Positions 1 through 8,489 are shown, counted from the first letter of the stretch. The stretch: 25,050 bases of DNA from JANFXS01 sp022791155 (GCA_949743895.1 CATJUX010000066.1:1-25050), one strand, 5' to 3'. Made by a program: numbers and translations. Notes: generated by a model from the sequence alone, not told the origin.

Positions 1-628
1 GCTTTGATGGAAGGTCAGTGTTTATGCCCCAGACTACCCGTCTAAAGAGGATGGAGGAACACAACAATCGGGGTTATTTTGGCTTTGATTCACATCCCGG
101 GAAAAGTTTAACCTTGGGCTTTTTAAATTGCTAGAGTGGACAGTAAGTGTGAGCACCAATCCTGGTTGGTCACATCTGGGATTAACAAAACACCAAACAA
201 CTGAGCACACTCGTGAATGTTTTCTTGATTGGATCATTCAAGCCTTGAAGTCCCATCTGAACTCTTTGCCACACCTTCTGTGGTAGCATACAAAAAAGGA
301 AGGGGTGAGTAGAAAGCTTTCGCCAGCAAGATCTGATGCTGAGACATTACTTTACTGATATTAAAAAACACTTCTTTGGATTCCAACATAGGCCAACGAC
401 CCGCTGACACAGTCAGCACCAAGGGCTTAAAACTACTAGGTTCTTCACCTTGTAGTTTGGAGACAGTACTGTTGGCTTAGACCACAGCCTGTAAGCCACT
501 CTAATACCCACCCCACCTCTCTCTATATTGCATATACTTAATATCCCCCCTCTCTATATGCTGAATATATTTAATATATATGCATTCTATTAGTTGTTTC
601 TATAGAAAACCCCGAATAATACAATAAG
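1..628. other. Non-bacterial, mammalian-repeat-like segment (probable chimeric join)
   Basis: No credible bacterial gene is visible: the open frames are short, lack ribosome binding sites and resemble no protein I know. Base use is visibly more GC-rich and balanced than in the rest of the window. The segment ends with a CT/TA-rich low-complexity tract (about 500-590) and then a stretch reading TTTCTATAGAAAACC...AATACAA. From memory this resembles a tail common in rodent and other mammalian interspersed repeats (usual form close to TCTAGAGAACCCTGACTAATACA). The spoIIGA frame cannot extend left of the TAA at 629-631, and normal spoIIGA needs roughly 90 more N-terminal residues, so the join lies at about 624-632. 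The repeat family is not identified here; host origin is inferred, not searched. Confidence 0.7.
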
Positions 629-631
629 TAA

Positions 632-1291
632 GAAAATTTTAAGCCACAGAAAAGGAATGCTTTTTTGAGAATTTTTGGTTTTTCGATATTCGCATCAATC
701 ATTGTTGGAGGCAGCTTTATAGCGGCATTTAATATCATAGACATAAAAGGAATGGTGATGTCAGGAATTAAGGCATTTTCATTTAATATGATGATTGTTT
801 TTGCTGTTTTGTTTTACATAGTTATGAAAGTGGCCGGAGGAATGATGTCAGTTTCTGTTTCGAAAAGACAAAACTATTGCAGGGCTAAAATATTTGTGAA
901 TGAAAAGTGGGCCGAATTCACAGTTCTTATGGATACAGGCAATTTTTTGGTTGATGATGGAAACGGAAGAAAAATAATCATAGCTGAATTTTCATCAATG
1001 AAAGACATTTTGAGTGCAGAAACACAGCTTTTATACTTAAAAAGAATACCATCTGAATGCATTAAAGATTTTGTGACAGACAAAGGCGAAGCTGAAAGAA
1101 TGTTTGTTATTCCGTTTTCTTCGCTGGGAAGTGAAGGCGGGAGCTTGACAGCGTATAAACTTGATTTTGCAGAATTATATAATGAAAATAAAACAGTTAT
1201 CAAAAATGCTGCTGTGGCGGTTTATAACGGAAGTCTTAGCCAAAACGGCGGATTTGGCGGAATAATAAATCCGTGCATATTAGACAATTAA
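632..1291 (+). CDS. spoIIGA: Sporulation sigma-E processing peptidase SpoIIGA, 5'-truncated
   Basis: Membrane-embedded aspartic protease that cleaves the pro-sequence from pro-sigma-E in the mother cell during sporulation. About 219 residues of coding sequence are present, against roughly 300 in the family. Two hydrophobic segments remain (about codons 12-35 and 50-75 of the fragment), followed by the soluble protease domain with the catalytic motif MDTGN, its Asp encoded at 932-934. The four-membrane-segment N-terminus is missing. The open frame starts right after a TAA at 629-631 and the first possible start (TTG at 665) has no ribosome binding site, so the gene is cut by the sequence join rather than naturally short. 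It is followed 13 bases later by its substrate gene sigE, the order known from Bacillus and Clostridium. Identity rests on the DTGN motif, membrane topology and this linkage. Confidence 0.9.
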   Translation, partial: ENFKPQKRNAFLRIFGFSIFASIIVGGSFIAAFNIIDIKGMVMSGIKAFSFNMMIVFAVLFYIVMKVAGGMMSVSVSKRQNYCRAKIFVNEKWAEFTVLMDTGNFLVDDGNGRKIIIAEFSSMKDILSAETQLLYLKRIPSECIKDFVTDKGEAERMFVIPFSSLGSEGGSLTAYKLDFAELYNENKTVIKNAAVAVYNGSLSQNGGFGGIINPCILDN

Positions 1292-1304
1292 AGGGGGATT
1301 TGAA

Positions 1305-2042
1305 ATGGAGCGTTTGAAATATTTTTTCTTTAGAATTAAATATGACTGTGGTGAAATTTATAACCGTTTGAAGAACAAGGACATTTCTGATGTATATTAT
1401 ATAGGCGGAAATGATGTTTTTCCTCCGCCTTTAACACCTGAAGAAGAGACTGCTGTTTTGAACAAGCTTGGCACAGATGAGGAACAAAGCGCCAAAGCAA
1501 TTTTGATTGAAAGAAATTTGAGACTTGTGGTTTATATAGCCAGAAAATTTGAAAACACTGGAATCAATGTGGAAGATCTTATATCAATAGGAACAATTGG
1601 CCTCATTAAAGCAATCAACACTTTCAAAGTCGAAAAAAAGATAAAATTGGCGACATATGCTTCACGCTGCATTGAGAATGAAATATTGATGTATTTGAGG
1701 CGAAATTCAAAAATTAAAACAGAGGTTTCAATTGATGAGCCACTCAATGTGGATTGGGAAGGAAATGAGCTCCTTTTGAGCGATATATTGGGGACTGACA
1801 GTGATGTGATATATAGGGACATTGAAGATGAAGTTGACAAAATGCTTCTTAAAAAAGCCATGGAAAAACTGAACAAAAGGGAAAGGAAAATTATATCAAT
1901 GCGTTTTGGAATTGCTGACAATGGAGAGGAAAAAACCCAAAAGGAAGTTGCGGATCTTTTGGGCATATCACAAAGCTATATCTCACGGCTTGAAAAGAGA
2001 ATCATAAACCGGCTGAAAAAAGAAATCAACAAAATGGTTTAG
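1305..2042 (+). CDS. sigE: RNA polymerase sporulation sigma factor, pro-sigma-E
   Basis: Mother-cell-specific sigma-70 family factor, made as an inactive precursor. The 245-residue product is close to the usual ~240. The N-terminal ~30 residues form a basic/amphipathic pro-sequence ending just before YYIGG (residue 31), the known SpoIIGA cleavage neighbourhood. Region 2 follows (RNLRLVVYIARKF, then the EDLISIGTIGLIKA core-binding part and the TYASRCIENEILMYLRR -10 recognition part). Region 4 lies at the C-terminus with a helix-turn-helix (QKEVADLLGISQSYISRLEK). The ATG is preceded by AAAGGGGG. It is directly downstream of spoIIGA. The forespore factor gene sigG, often next in the cluster, is absent here; a convergent zinc-ribbon gene follows and overlaps the stop by 4 bases. 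Confidence 0.96.
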   Translation: MERLKYFFFRIKYDCGEIYNRLKNKDISDVYYIGGNDVFPPPLTPEEETAVLNKLGTDEEQSAKAILIERNLRLVVYIARKFENTGINVEDLISIGTIGLIKAINTFKVEKKIKLATYASRCIENEILMYLRRNSKIKTEVSIDEPLNVDWEGNELLLSDILGTDSDVIYRDIEDEVDKMLLKKAMEKLNKRERKIISMRFGIADNGEEKTQKEVADLLGISQSYISRLEKRIINRLKKEINKMV

Positions 2043-2407
2043 AGCTTTATGCCGCATTTGGGACAATGAATGAATTCATCTTCAATGGAACACCCACAAT
2101 TTGGGCAAAAATGGCGCAATGAAAAATCGCCTGCAAGTGGTGTCATGTCAGAAGTGCTTATAACAACACTTTCGCCTTTTTCAACGCGTTTGCCAACTTC
2201 TTTGTTCAGAAGATAAACATTGCCACAGCATTCCAAATGCACAACATATTTTTTCCCAAAGTTAAATATTGGTATGAAAAATAGGCTGAAACAAGAGGCT
2301 GTCATAAAAACTTTATAACTGCAAACTTTTCCACAGCAGTTGCAAATTCCGCTTAAAGGATAAAAAAGCTGTTTTTTAACAGGCATAACAGCAAATAGAA
2401 AAAACAT
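2039..2407 (-). CDS. Small zinc-ribbon protein with a hydrophobic core segment
   Basis: A 122-residue protein with two likely zinc sites. The first is split: cysteines at about 22-25 and a CCG pair at 60-62 bracket a hydrophobic stretch (about 33-50, including FFIPIFNFGKKY). The second is a compact C-terminal ribbon, CPNCG (101-105) with CPKCG (115-119). The arrangement resembles uncharacterised zinc-ribbon proteins common in Clostridia in which an aromatic-rich strand lies between the Cys pairs; the function is unknown to me. The start is well supported by TGGAGGT about 6 bases before the ATG (2414-2419 on the plus strand). It converges on sigE with a 4-base overlap and no hairpin terminator between them. 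Confidence 0.8.
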   Translation of the reverse strand: MFFLFAVMPVKKQLFYPLSGICNCCGKVCSYKVFMTASCFSLFFIPIFNFGKKYVVHLECCGNVYLLNKEVGKRVEKGESVVISTSDMTPLAGDFSLRHFCPNCGCSIEDEFIHCPKCGIKL

Positions 2408-2523
2408 AAAATTACCTCCAATTTATTTAGTATTATAATTATACCATAAATTCTGCATTTTTCATTGAAATAATTATAAACGATGAATATTTATTTGTTT
2501 TTGATTTATTTTGTCGATAATAT

Positions 2524-2552
2524 TTTACATACTTGTTTATTTGTGGTAAGAT
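2524..2552 (+). promoter_or_regulatory. Candidate sigma-A promoter for purL
   Basis: TTTACA (2524-2529) and TAAGAT (2547-2552) are separated by exactly 17 bases. This leaves a ~135-base untranslated leader before the purL start. Judged by eye only. Confidence 0.5.
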
Positions 2553-2566
2553 AAATACATAAATGC

Positions 2567-2610
2567 GGCTAAAGGGGATATGCTTTTGATATTGGCATTA
2601 TCCTTGAGCC
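2567..2610 (+). promoter_or_regulatory. Hairpin in the purL leader
   Basis: GGCT at 2567-2570 pairs with AGCC at 2607-2610. Inside it GGATA/TGC can pair with GCA/TATCC around an 11-base loop. No T-run follows, so it is not a simple terminator. I looked for the conserved core of the purine riboswitch here and did not find it, so any regulatory role is unknown. Confidence 0.3.
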
Positions 2611-2693
2611 ATATATGTTGAATGTTTTTGGTGGTTCGCTTTTTTTGGCGGCGGATTTTGTGGCTTTTAAATTGTGTAGAAGGGGAATGTAAT

Positions 2694-5600
2694 ATGAGTA
2701 TAAAACGTCTGTATATAGAAAAGAAGAAAGGTTGTGACGTGGAAGCATCAGGACTGCTTGCAGATATAAGGGAAAACCTTGGCATCTATTCACTTATGGG
2801 CGTTAGAATTTTTAATCGCTATGACGTTGAGGGAATTTCTGAGAATGATTATGAAACTGCTAAGACAACAATATTTTCCGAACCTCCTGTTGATATTGTT
2901 TATGAGGAAAACATTGAAATTGACAGCAAAAGCAGAGTGTTTGCAACTGAATATCTTCCCGGACAATATGACCAGAGGGCTGATTCAGCCATGCAGTGCA
3001 TACAGATCATATCACAGAAAGAAAGACCAGTTGTTGCTGTGGCAAAGGTTATATTGCTTGAGGGTGACATAAGCGATGATGATTTTGACAGAATAAAAAA
3101 TTATTGTATAAATCCTGTGGACAGCCGTCAAGCCAGCCTTGACAAACCTGAAACATTGGCCATGAACATGGAAGTTCCTCCAGATGTTGATGTCTTTGAG
3201 GGTTTCATAGATAAAACAGACGATGAAATTGTTGAACTGAGAAACACTCTTGAAACCGCCATGAGTGTTGAAGATTTGCTTTTTTGCCAGAAATATTTCA
3301 AAGATGTTGAAAAAAGGAATCCAACAGTGACAGAGATAAGAGTGATTGACACATATTGGTCTGACCATTGCCGTCACACAACATTTCACACAAAAATTGA
3401 AAATGTTGAGTTTGATGACGGGTTATATAAGGTTCCTATGGAAAAAGCTTATTCTTCATATATTGAGCAGCGCAATGAAATATATGGCGATAAGGAAAAA
3501 GACATTTGTCTCATGGACATAGCTGTTCTTGGAATGAAAGCTTTAAGAAAAAATGGAATGCTTGACAATTTAGATCAGTCAGAAGAAATCAATGCATGTT
3601 CAATTGTTGTTCCCATTGATGTTGATGGCGTTGAAGAAGAATGGCTTGTCATGTTCAAAAACGAAACTCATAATCACCCAACTGAAATTGAGCCTTTTGG
3701 GGGCGCGGCAACATGTCTTGGGGGCGCCATAAGGGATCCGCTTAGTGGAAGAAGTTATGTTTATCAGGCCATGCGTGTTACAGGAGCTTCAGATCCGCGG
3801 GAGAAAGTTGAAGACACAATAAAAGGCAAGCTTCCTCAGCGCAAGATAGTCACTGAGGCTGCCAAGGGATATAGCTCATATGGAAATCAAATTGGCCTTG
3901 CAACAGGCCATGTCGCTGAAATATATGATAGAAATTTTGTGGCAAAACGTATGGAGATAGGCGCTGTGATAGCGGCTGTTAAAAAAGAAAATGTTGTCAG
4001 AGAAGTTCCGCAAGAAGGCGATGTCATCATTTTGACAGGAGGCAGAACAGGCAGAGACGGCTGTGGAGGCGCCACAGGCTCCTCAAAGGAGCACACATTG
4101 GAGTCAATCACAACATGTGGTGCTGAAGTTCAAAAAGGAAACGCCCCAACAGAAAGAAAGCTTCAGCGGCTTTTCCGCAACCCAAATGTTAGCGTCATGA
4201 TAAAAAGGTGCAATGACTTTGGTGCGGGAGGCGTTTCGGTTGCCATTGGAGAACTTGCTGACGGACTTACGATAGACCTTGATTCCGTTCCAAAAAAATA
4301 TGAGGGTCTTGACGGAACCGAACTTGCAATATCTGAAAGTCAGGAAAGAATGGCCGTTGTTGTTGCGCGTGAAAATGTTGACAAATTTATCAAGTTTGCA
4401 GAAGAAGAAAATCTTGAGGCAACGCCTGTTGCGGTTGTCACAAGCAACAGAAGGCTTGTTATGAACTGGAGAGGCAATGCCATTGTTGATATATCAAGAG
4501 ATTTTCTTGACACAAATGGAGCGAAACAAAAAACAAATGTTAAAGTTGTTTCACCTGAAAGAATTTCATATTTTGAAACGCCTTCGGTTGACAGCGAACT
4601 TATAAAAAAAGACATAAAAGCGGCATGGCTTGAAAACGTTTCAGATATAAACGCCGCAAGCCAAAAAGGATTGGTTGAGCGTTTTGATTCAACAATTGGA
4701 GCAGGCACAGTTTTGATGCCTTTTGGCGGAAAGAACCAGCTCACACCATCAGAAGTCATGGCCGCCAAAATTCCTCTTTTGAAGGGCGAAACAACAACAG
4801 CCACAATTATGAGCTTTGGATATAACCCTAAAATATCAAAAATAAGTCCTTTCCATGGAGCTGTTTTTGCGGTTACAGAAAGCCTTGCCAAAATTGCTGC
4901 AGCTGGTGGCGACTATTCTAAATCAAGACTGACTTTTCAGGAATATTTTGAAAAACTTGGAAACGATCCTGCAAAGTGGGGAAAACCATTTTCATCTCTC
5001 ATTGGAGCTTTTAAGGCCCAAATGGAGTTTGGGGTTGCGGCCATTGGGGGCAAGGACAGCATGAGCGGAACGTTTATGGACATTTCTGTTCCCCCAACGC
5101 TTGTTTCATTTGCTGTCAATGTTTCTAAAGTTGATAATATCATATCGCCAGAATTCAAAAGCCCTGAAAACACAGTTGTTTTGCTGCCTATGAAGTTGGA
5201 TAAATATTCATTGCCTGATTTTGAATATGCCAAAAAGCTTTTTGAACTTGTTTCGAATTTGATTAAAAATGGTGTTTGTGTTTCGGCGCACACTGTCAAA
5301 AATGGGGGAGCTGCAGAGGCAATAACAAAAATGGCTGTTGGAAACAGCATTGGCTTTGCAGCCGAAGATGACACAGAAATAGAACAATTGTTTATGCCGA
5401 TTTATGGATCTTTTGTGCTTGAAATTGCAAACACGAAAGTGATTGATTTCATGGGGCTTAACGCCAAAATCATTGGCAAAACAACAAGTGAAGCTGCGAT
5501 AACAATAGGCAAAACAAAAATTTTGCTTGAAGACATTGTCGGCGCGTGGGAAAATACGCTTGAAAAAGTTTTCCCAACAAAAGTGAAAGAAAACAAGTCT

Positions 5601-6461
5601 GAAAATCCATGCATCAAACCATTTGAAAATTCAGTTTTTAATAAAGCATCAGTCAAATTTGCAAAACCACGTGTGTTTATTCCTGTATTTCCGGGAATAA
5701 ACTGTGAATATGACACAGCAAGAATGTTTGAGCAGGCTGGTGCCGAGGCAAAAACTTTTGTTGTGGCAAACATGACAGTTCAAATTCTTGAAGCTTCAAT
5801 TGAAAAAATGGTTAAAGAAATCAAAAACAGCCAAATTATAATGATTCCCGGAGGGTTTAGTGCCGGAGATGAGCCAGACGGATCTGGAAAATTCATCGCG
5901 GCTGTGTTTAGAAATTGCCATGTTAAGGAAGCTGTAATGGACATGCTTAAAAACCGTGACGGGCTCATGCTTGGAATATGCAATGGTTTTCAGGCGCTCA
6001 TTAAGCTTGGTCTTGTTCCATATGGCGAGATAAGAGATCTTGACAGCTCAAGCCCGACATTGACATATAACTCTATTGGAAGGCATGTGAGCTGTATGGT
6101 TGACACAAAGATTACATCTACACTTTCTCCATGGCTTTGGGGCACAAAGTGCGGCGATGTTCATACAATACCTGTTTCGCATGGTGAGGGAAGGTTTATA
6201 GCTCCTGAAGAAAAAATAAGAGAACTTGCGGCAAACGGCCAAATTGCCAGCCAATATGTTGATAAAAGCGGAAATGCGTCATATGACATTGAATTCAATC
6301 CCAATGGTTCTATGATGGCGATTGAGGGAATAACAAGCCCTGATGGGCGGGTGTTTGGAAAGATGGGACATTCCGAAAGGATTGGAAATGGCCTTTATAA
6401 AAATATATATGGAAATAAAGACCAGAAAATTTTTGAATCGGGAGTGTCATATTTTAGATAA
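2694..6461 (+). CDS. purL: Phosphoribosylformylglycinamidine (FGAM) synthase, single-chain PurL
   Basis: Catalyses step four of purine synthesis: FGAR + glutamine + ATP to FGAM. At 1255 residues it is the large single-chain form used by many Clostridia and Streptococcus, joining the synthase and the glutamine amidotransferase (PurQ-like) parts. Seen: the substrate-site run WSDHCRHTTFHT, the glycine-rich ATP/metal region KNETHNHPTEIEPFGGAAT, a second AIRS-like half, and from about residue 990 the class I amidotransferase domain (PVFPGINCEYD) with Cys1096 in LGICNGFQ and the His1226/Glu1228 pair in GHSER. The ATG at 2694 is chosen over an upstream in-frame ATG (2622) because AGAAGGGG lies 9-15 bases before it and the protein then begins with the family-like MSIKRLYIEKK. 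It stands apart from other pur genes, and a small gene follows 14 bases after the stop. Confidence 0.97.
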   Translation: MSIKRLYIEKKKGCDVEASGLLADIRENLGIYSLMGVRIFNRYDVEGISENDYETAKTTIFSEPPVDIVYEENIEIDSKSRVFATEYLPGQYDQRADSAMQCIQIISQKERPVVAVAKVILLEGDISDDDFDRIKNYCINPVDSRQASLDKPETLAMNMEVPPDVDVFEGFIDKTDDEIVELRNTLETAMSVEDLLFCQKYFKDVEKRNPTVTEIRVIDTYWSDHCRHTTFHTKIENVEFDDGLYKVPMEKAYSSYIEQRNEIYGDKEKDICLMDIAVLGMKALRKNGMLDNLDQSEEINACSIVVPIDVDGVEEEWLVMFKNETHNHPTEIEPFGGAATCLGGAIRDPLSGRSYVYQAMRVTGASDPREKVEDTIKGKLPQRKIVTEAAKGYSSYGNQIGLATGHVAEIYDRNFVAKRMEIGAVIAAVKKENVVREVPQEGDVIILTGGRTGRDGCGGATGSSKEHTLESITTCGAEVQKGNAPTERKLQRLFRNPNVSVMIKRCNDFGAGGVSVAIGELADGLTIDLDSVPKKYEGLDGTELAISESQERMAVVVARENVDKFIKFAEEENLEATPVAVVTSNRRLVMNWRGNAIVDISRDFLDTNGAKQKTNVKVVSPERISYFETPSVDSELIKKDIKAAWLENVSDINAASQKGLVERFDSTIGAGTVLMPFGGKNQLTPSEVMAAKIPLLKGETTTATIMSFGYNPKISKISPFHGAVFAVTESLAKIAAAGGDYSKSRLTFQEYFEKLGNDPAKWGKPFSSLIGAFKAQMEFGVAAIGGKDSMSGTFMDISVPPTLVSFAVNVSKVDNIISPEFKSPENTVVLLPMKLDKYSLPDFEYAKKLFELVSNLIKNGVCVSAHTVKNGGAAEAITKMAVGNSIGFAAEDDTEIEQLFMPIYGSFVLEIANTKVIDFMGLNAKIIGKTTSEAAITIGKTKILLEDIVGAWENTLEKVFPTKVKENKSENPCIKPFENSVFNKASVKFAKPRVFIPVFPGINCEYDTARMFEQAGAEAKTFVVANMTVQILEASIEKMVKEIKNSQIIMIPGGFSAGDEPDGSGKFIAAVFRNCHVKEAVMDMLKNRDGLMLGICNGFQALIKLGLVPYGEIRDLDSSSPTLTYNSIGRHVSCMVDTKITSTLSPWLWGTKCGDVHTIPVSHGEGRFIAPEEKIRELAANGQIASQYVDKSGNASYDIEFNPNGSMMAIEGITSPDGRVFGKMGHSERIGNGLYKNIYGNKDQKIFESGVSYFR

Positions 6462-6475
6462 AAGGAGGAATATTA

Positions 6476-6574
6476 ATGAAAGTTACGTCATTAATATTAA
6501 GCGCAGTGTCTCTGGCAGTTTCAGCCGCTCTTTTGGCGTTTTCTATTGTGAATTTAGCAAAGAAAGAATGTTGA
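6476..6574 (+). CDS. 32-residue single-pass membrane peptide downstream of purL
   Basis: A small gene with an excellent ribosome binding site (AAAGGAGGA at 6461-6469) starting 14 bases after the purL stop, so probably co-transcribed. The product begins MKVTSLILSAVSLAVSAALL, one hydrophobic helix of about 20 residues (about 4-26), and ends with a short polar tail NLAKKEC. No signal-peptidase site is obvious, and Lys near the C-terminus suggests a cytoplasmic tail by the positive-inside rule. It resembles the many unnamed one-helix peptides of Clostridia; no function is assigned. Confidence rests on the ribosome binding site, spacing and clean hydrophobic profile rather than on recognised homology. 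Confidence 0.72.
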   Translation: MKVTSLILSAVSLAVSAALLAFSIVNLAKKEC

Positions 6575-6648
6575 AATGAAATTTCGCCAGATTTATTCTC
6601 AGTTTTTGGTTATAAAATGGTTCAAACTTGCAGGTAAGTATGCTTACA

Positions 6649-6679
6649 TTGACATAAAATTATGGCATGAACACTGTAT
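6649..6679 (+). promoter_or_regulatory. Possible promoter for gap
   Basis: A perfect TTGACA lies at 6649-6654. The -10 partner is poor: CACTGT at 17 bases or CTGTAT at 19 bases. The gap start is 50-55 bases further on with GGAGGT before it. No terminator hairpin is evident between the small peptide gene and gap, so read-through from purL is also possible. Confidence 0.35.
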
Positions 6680-6730
6680 GTGGGTTTTCAATCCCTGCTT
6701 AGTAATAAAATATTTTAGGAGGTAATTATT

Positions 6731-7738
6731 ATGGTAAAAGTAGGCATTAATGGTTTTGGAAGAATTGGAAGGCTTGTTTTGCGTGCTTCTCTTGAAAGAG
6801 ACGATGTTCAGGTTGTAGCAGTTAACGATCCGTTTGTTGACCCTGATTATATGGTTTATATGATGAAATATGATTCAGCACAGGGAAGGTTTAAGGGCGA
6901 TGTAAGCGCTAAAGATGGAAAGCTTATTGTAAATGGAAATGAGATAACAGTTTTTGCATGCATGGATCCTGCAACCATTCCATGGAAGAATGCCGGGGCA
7001 GAATATATTGTTGAGGCCACAGGCGCATTCACAACAACTGAAAAGGCAAAAGCCCACTTTGAAGGCGGTGCCAAAAAAGTTGTTATTTCAGCGCCTTCTG
7101 CTGATGCACCTATGTTTGTCATGGGTGTGAACAACGACAAATATACAAAAGATATGACAATTGTGTCAAATGCCTCATGCACAACAAACTGCCTTGCGCC
7201 TTTGACAAAAGTTATCAATGACAAATTTGGAATAATTGAAGGGCTTATGACAACTGTTCATTCAACAACAGCAACTCAAAAAACTGTTGATGGCCCTTCC
7301 AAGAAAGACTGGAGAGGCGGACGTGCGGCGGCGGCCAACATAATTCCGTCATCAACAGGAGCTGCTAAGGCTGTTGGAAAAGTTATTCCTGAACTTAATG
7401 GAAAACTCACAGGAATGAGTTTCCGTGTTCCAACCATTGACGTTTCTGTTGTTGATCTCACATGCAGGCTTGAAAAGAAGGCAACATATGATGAAATCAA
7501 AAATGCCGTAAAAGAGGCTTCGGAGGGTTCATTAAAAGGAATACTTGGATACACTGAAGATTCTGTTGTTTCAAGCGATTTCCTTGGAGATCCACGCACT
7601 TCAATATTCGACGCCCAGGCCGGCATTGCCCTCAACGACAACTTTGTTAAGCTTGTTAGCTGGTATGACAATGAGTGGGGCTATTCCAACAAGGTTGTGG
7701 ATCTCGTTTGCCACATGGCTAAGGTTGACGCTCAGTGA
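6731..7738 (+). CDS. gap: Glyceraldehyde-3-phosphate dehydrogenase, phosphorylating
   Basis: Glycolytic NAD-dependent GAPDH, 335 residues, full length. The N-terminal Rossmann motif is INGFGRIGRL. The catalytic Cys150 is in SNASCTTNC and His177 in TTVHSTTATQKTVDGPS; the C-terminal hallmark is WYDNEWGYSNKV. Asp33 in VAVNDPF marks NAD rather than NADP use. The protein is of the Bacteroidetes/gammaproteobacterial/eukaryotic GapA-GapC type (KDWRGGRAAAANIIPSSTG, APSADAPMFVMGV, SSDFLGD, FDAQAGIALNDNFVKLVSWY) rather than the usual Bacillus/Clostridium type with the DLRRARAAA signature. This suggests horizontal acquisition in the lineage. TTAGGAGGT precedes the ATG. It is probably monocistronic, ending at a strong terminator. 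Confidence 0.97.
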   Translation: MVKVGINGFGRIGRLVLRASLERDDVQVVAVNDPFVDPDYMVYMMKYDSAQGRFKGDVSAKDGKLIVNGNEITVFACMDPATIPWKNAGAEYIVEATGAFTTTEKAKAHFEGGAKKVVISAPSADAPMFVMGVNNDKYTKDMTIVSNASCTTNCLAPLTKVINDKFGIIEGLMTTVHSTTATQKTVDGPSKKDWRGGRAAAANIIPSSTGAAKAVGKVIPELNGKLTGMSFRVPTIDVSVVDLTCRLEKKATYDEIKNAVKEASEGSLKGILGYTEDSVVSSDFLGDPRTSIFDAQAGIALNDNFVKLVSWYDNEWGYSNKVVDLVCHMAKVDAQ

Positions 7739-7866
7739 TTTTAAGGGCTGTGAGTATTGTAGAAAATAAAAAGTTTATAACTGCTAAACTGTCTGATATG
7801 AATAAACATGATTTAGTATGATAACGACTTAATAGCGTTTATTCAGCATTACGACAATGGTAAAAG

Positions 7867-7911
7867 GCCGTTTCTCTTTTAGAAATACTGTGAAAGAGAA
7901 GCGGCTTTTTT
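7867..7911 (+). terminator. Intrinsic terminator after gap
   Basis: GCCGTTTCTCTTT (7867-7879) pairs with AAAGAGAAGCGGC (7893-7905), one G-U pair, 13-base loop, followed by T6 (7906-7911). The T-run runs straight into the ATG of the recombinase remnant. Confidence 0.85.
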
Positions 7912-8325
7912 ATGAATTTGAAGGAAATTGCAGATGAATATTTATTCGACTGTGAATGAAGAAATCTTTTGAAAAAAACAGTGGAAAACTATAGGAAACA
8001 AATTGGATATTTGCTTCAGTATTTGGAGAATGAGTTTGGCATTACAAGTTTGGAACATGTTAAGGTCATGCATATAAAGCAGTATTTAATGCTGAAGCAA
8101 AATGTCGGAAATAAACCCAACTATATAAATGACTTGCTTAAGGTTTATAAAACTATGTTCCGTTATTTTTATAATGAAGGATATACGAAGACTTTAATTA
8201 CAGAAAAAATACATAACATTAAAAAAGAAAAGATTATTATAAGAACTTTTACGAAAGAGAATGTAAAAGCTATGATTAATTTTTATAATAAAAACATAAA
8301 AAATGGTGCACTATATCATATATGA
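7912..8325 (+). pseudogene. Tyrosine recombinase (phage-type integrase) N-terminal remnant
   Basis: From ATG 7912 the frame reads MNLKEIADEYLFDCE, then an in-frame TGA (7957-7959), then RNLLKKTVENYRKQIGYLLQ and on to a stop at 8323-8325. Both pieces match the N-terminal core-binding (SAM-like) domain of tyrosine recombinases, a helical domain in which the RNLSKKTVENY-like segment is typical. The catalytic domain with its Arg, His and Tyr residues is absent, and only about 120 codons follow the stop. There is no usable ribosome binding site before the ATG because a terminator hairpin abuts it. A TTG at 7969 could in principle restart translation but would give an inactive fragment. Best read as a decayed insertion remnant; no attachment-site repeat was recognised. 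Confidence 0.8.
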
Positions 8326-8489
8326 ATGTTTTATTACATTTAATATTGTGGTGAGTATAATCAAATTTAGATTTGAGGGAATTTGTGACTTATTTGCATT
8401 CTGTTTTTTATATTTTTTTATGTGGCAAGTTTGCATAAAGAAATTGAAAAAACAGCGAGTTATATACAATTGAAATAAGGTGAGTTAAA

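Noticed and set aside
34..422. Two minus-strand open frames of 62-67 codons in the left segment
   Set aside because: They lie in the mammalian-repeat-like sequence, lack ribosome binding sites and have no protein-like pattern.
2622..2693. N-terminal extension of PurL from the ATG at 2622
   Set aside because: No ribosome binding site precedes it, the residues are unlike the family, and AGAAGGGG points clearly to ATG 2694.
3012..5983. Several minus-strand open frames of 67-183 codons inside purL
   Set aside because: They are antisense shadows of a strongly conserved coding frame, with no supporting start signals.
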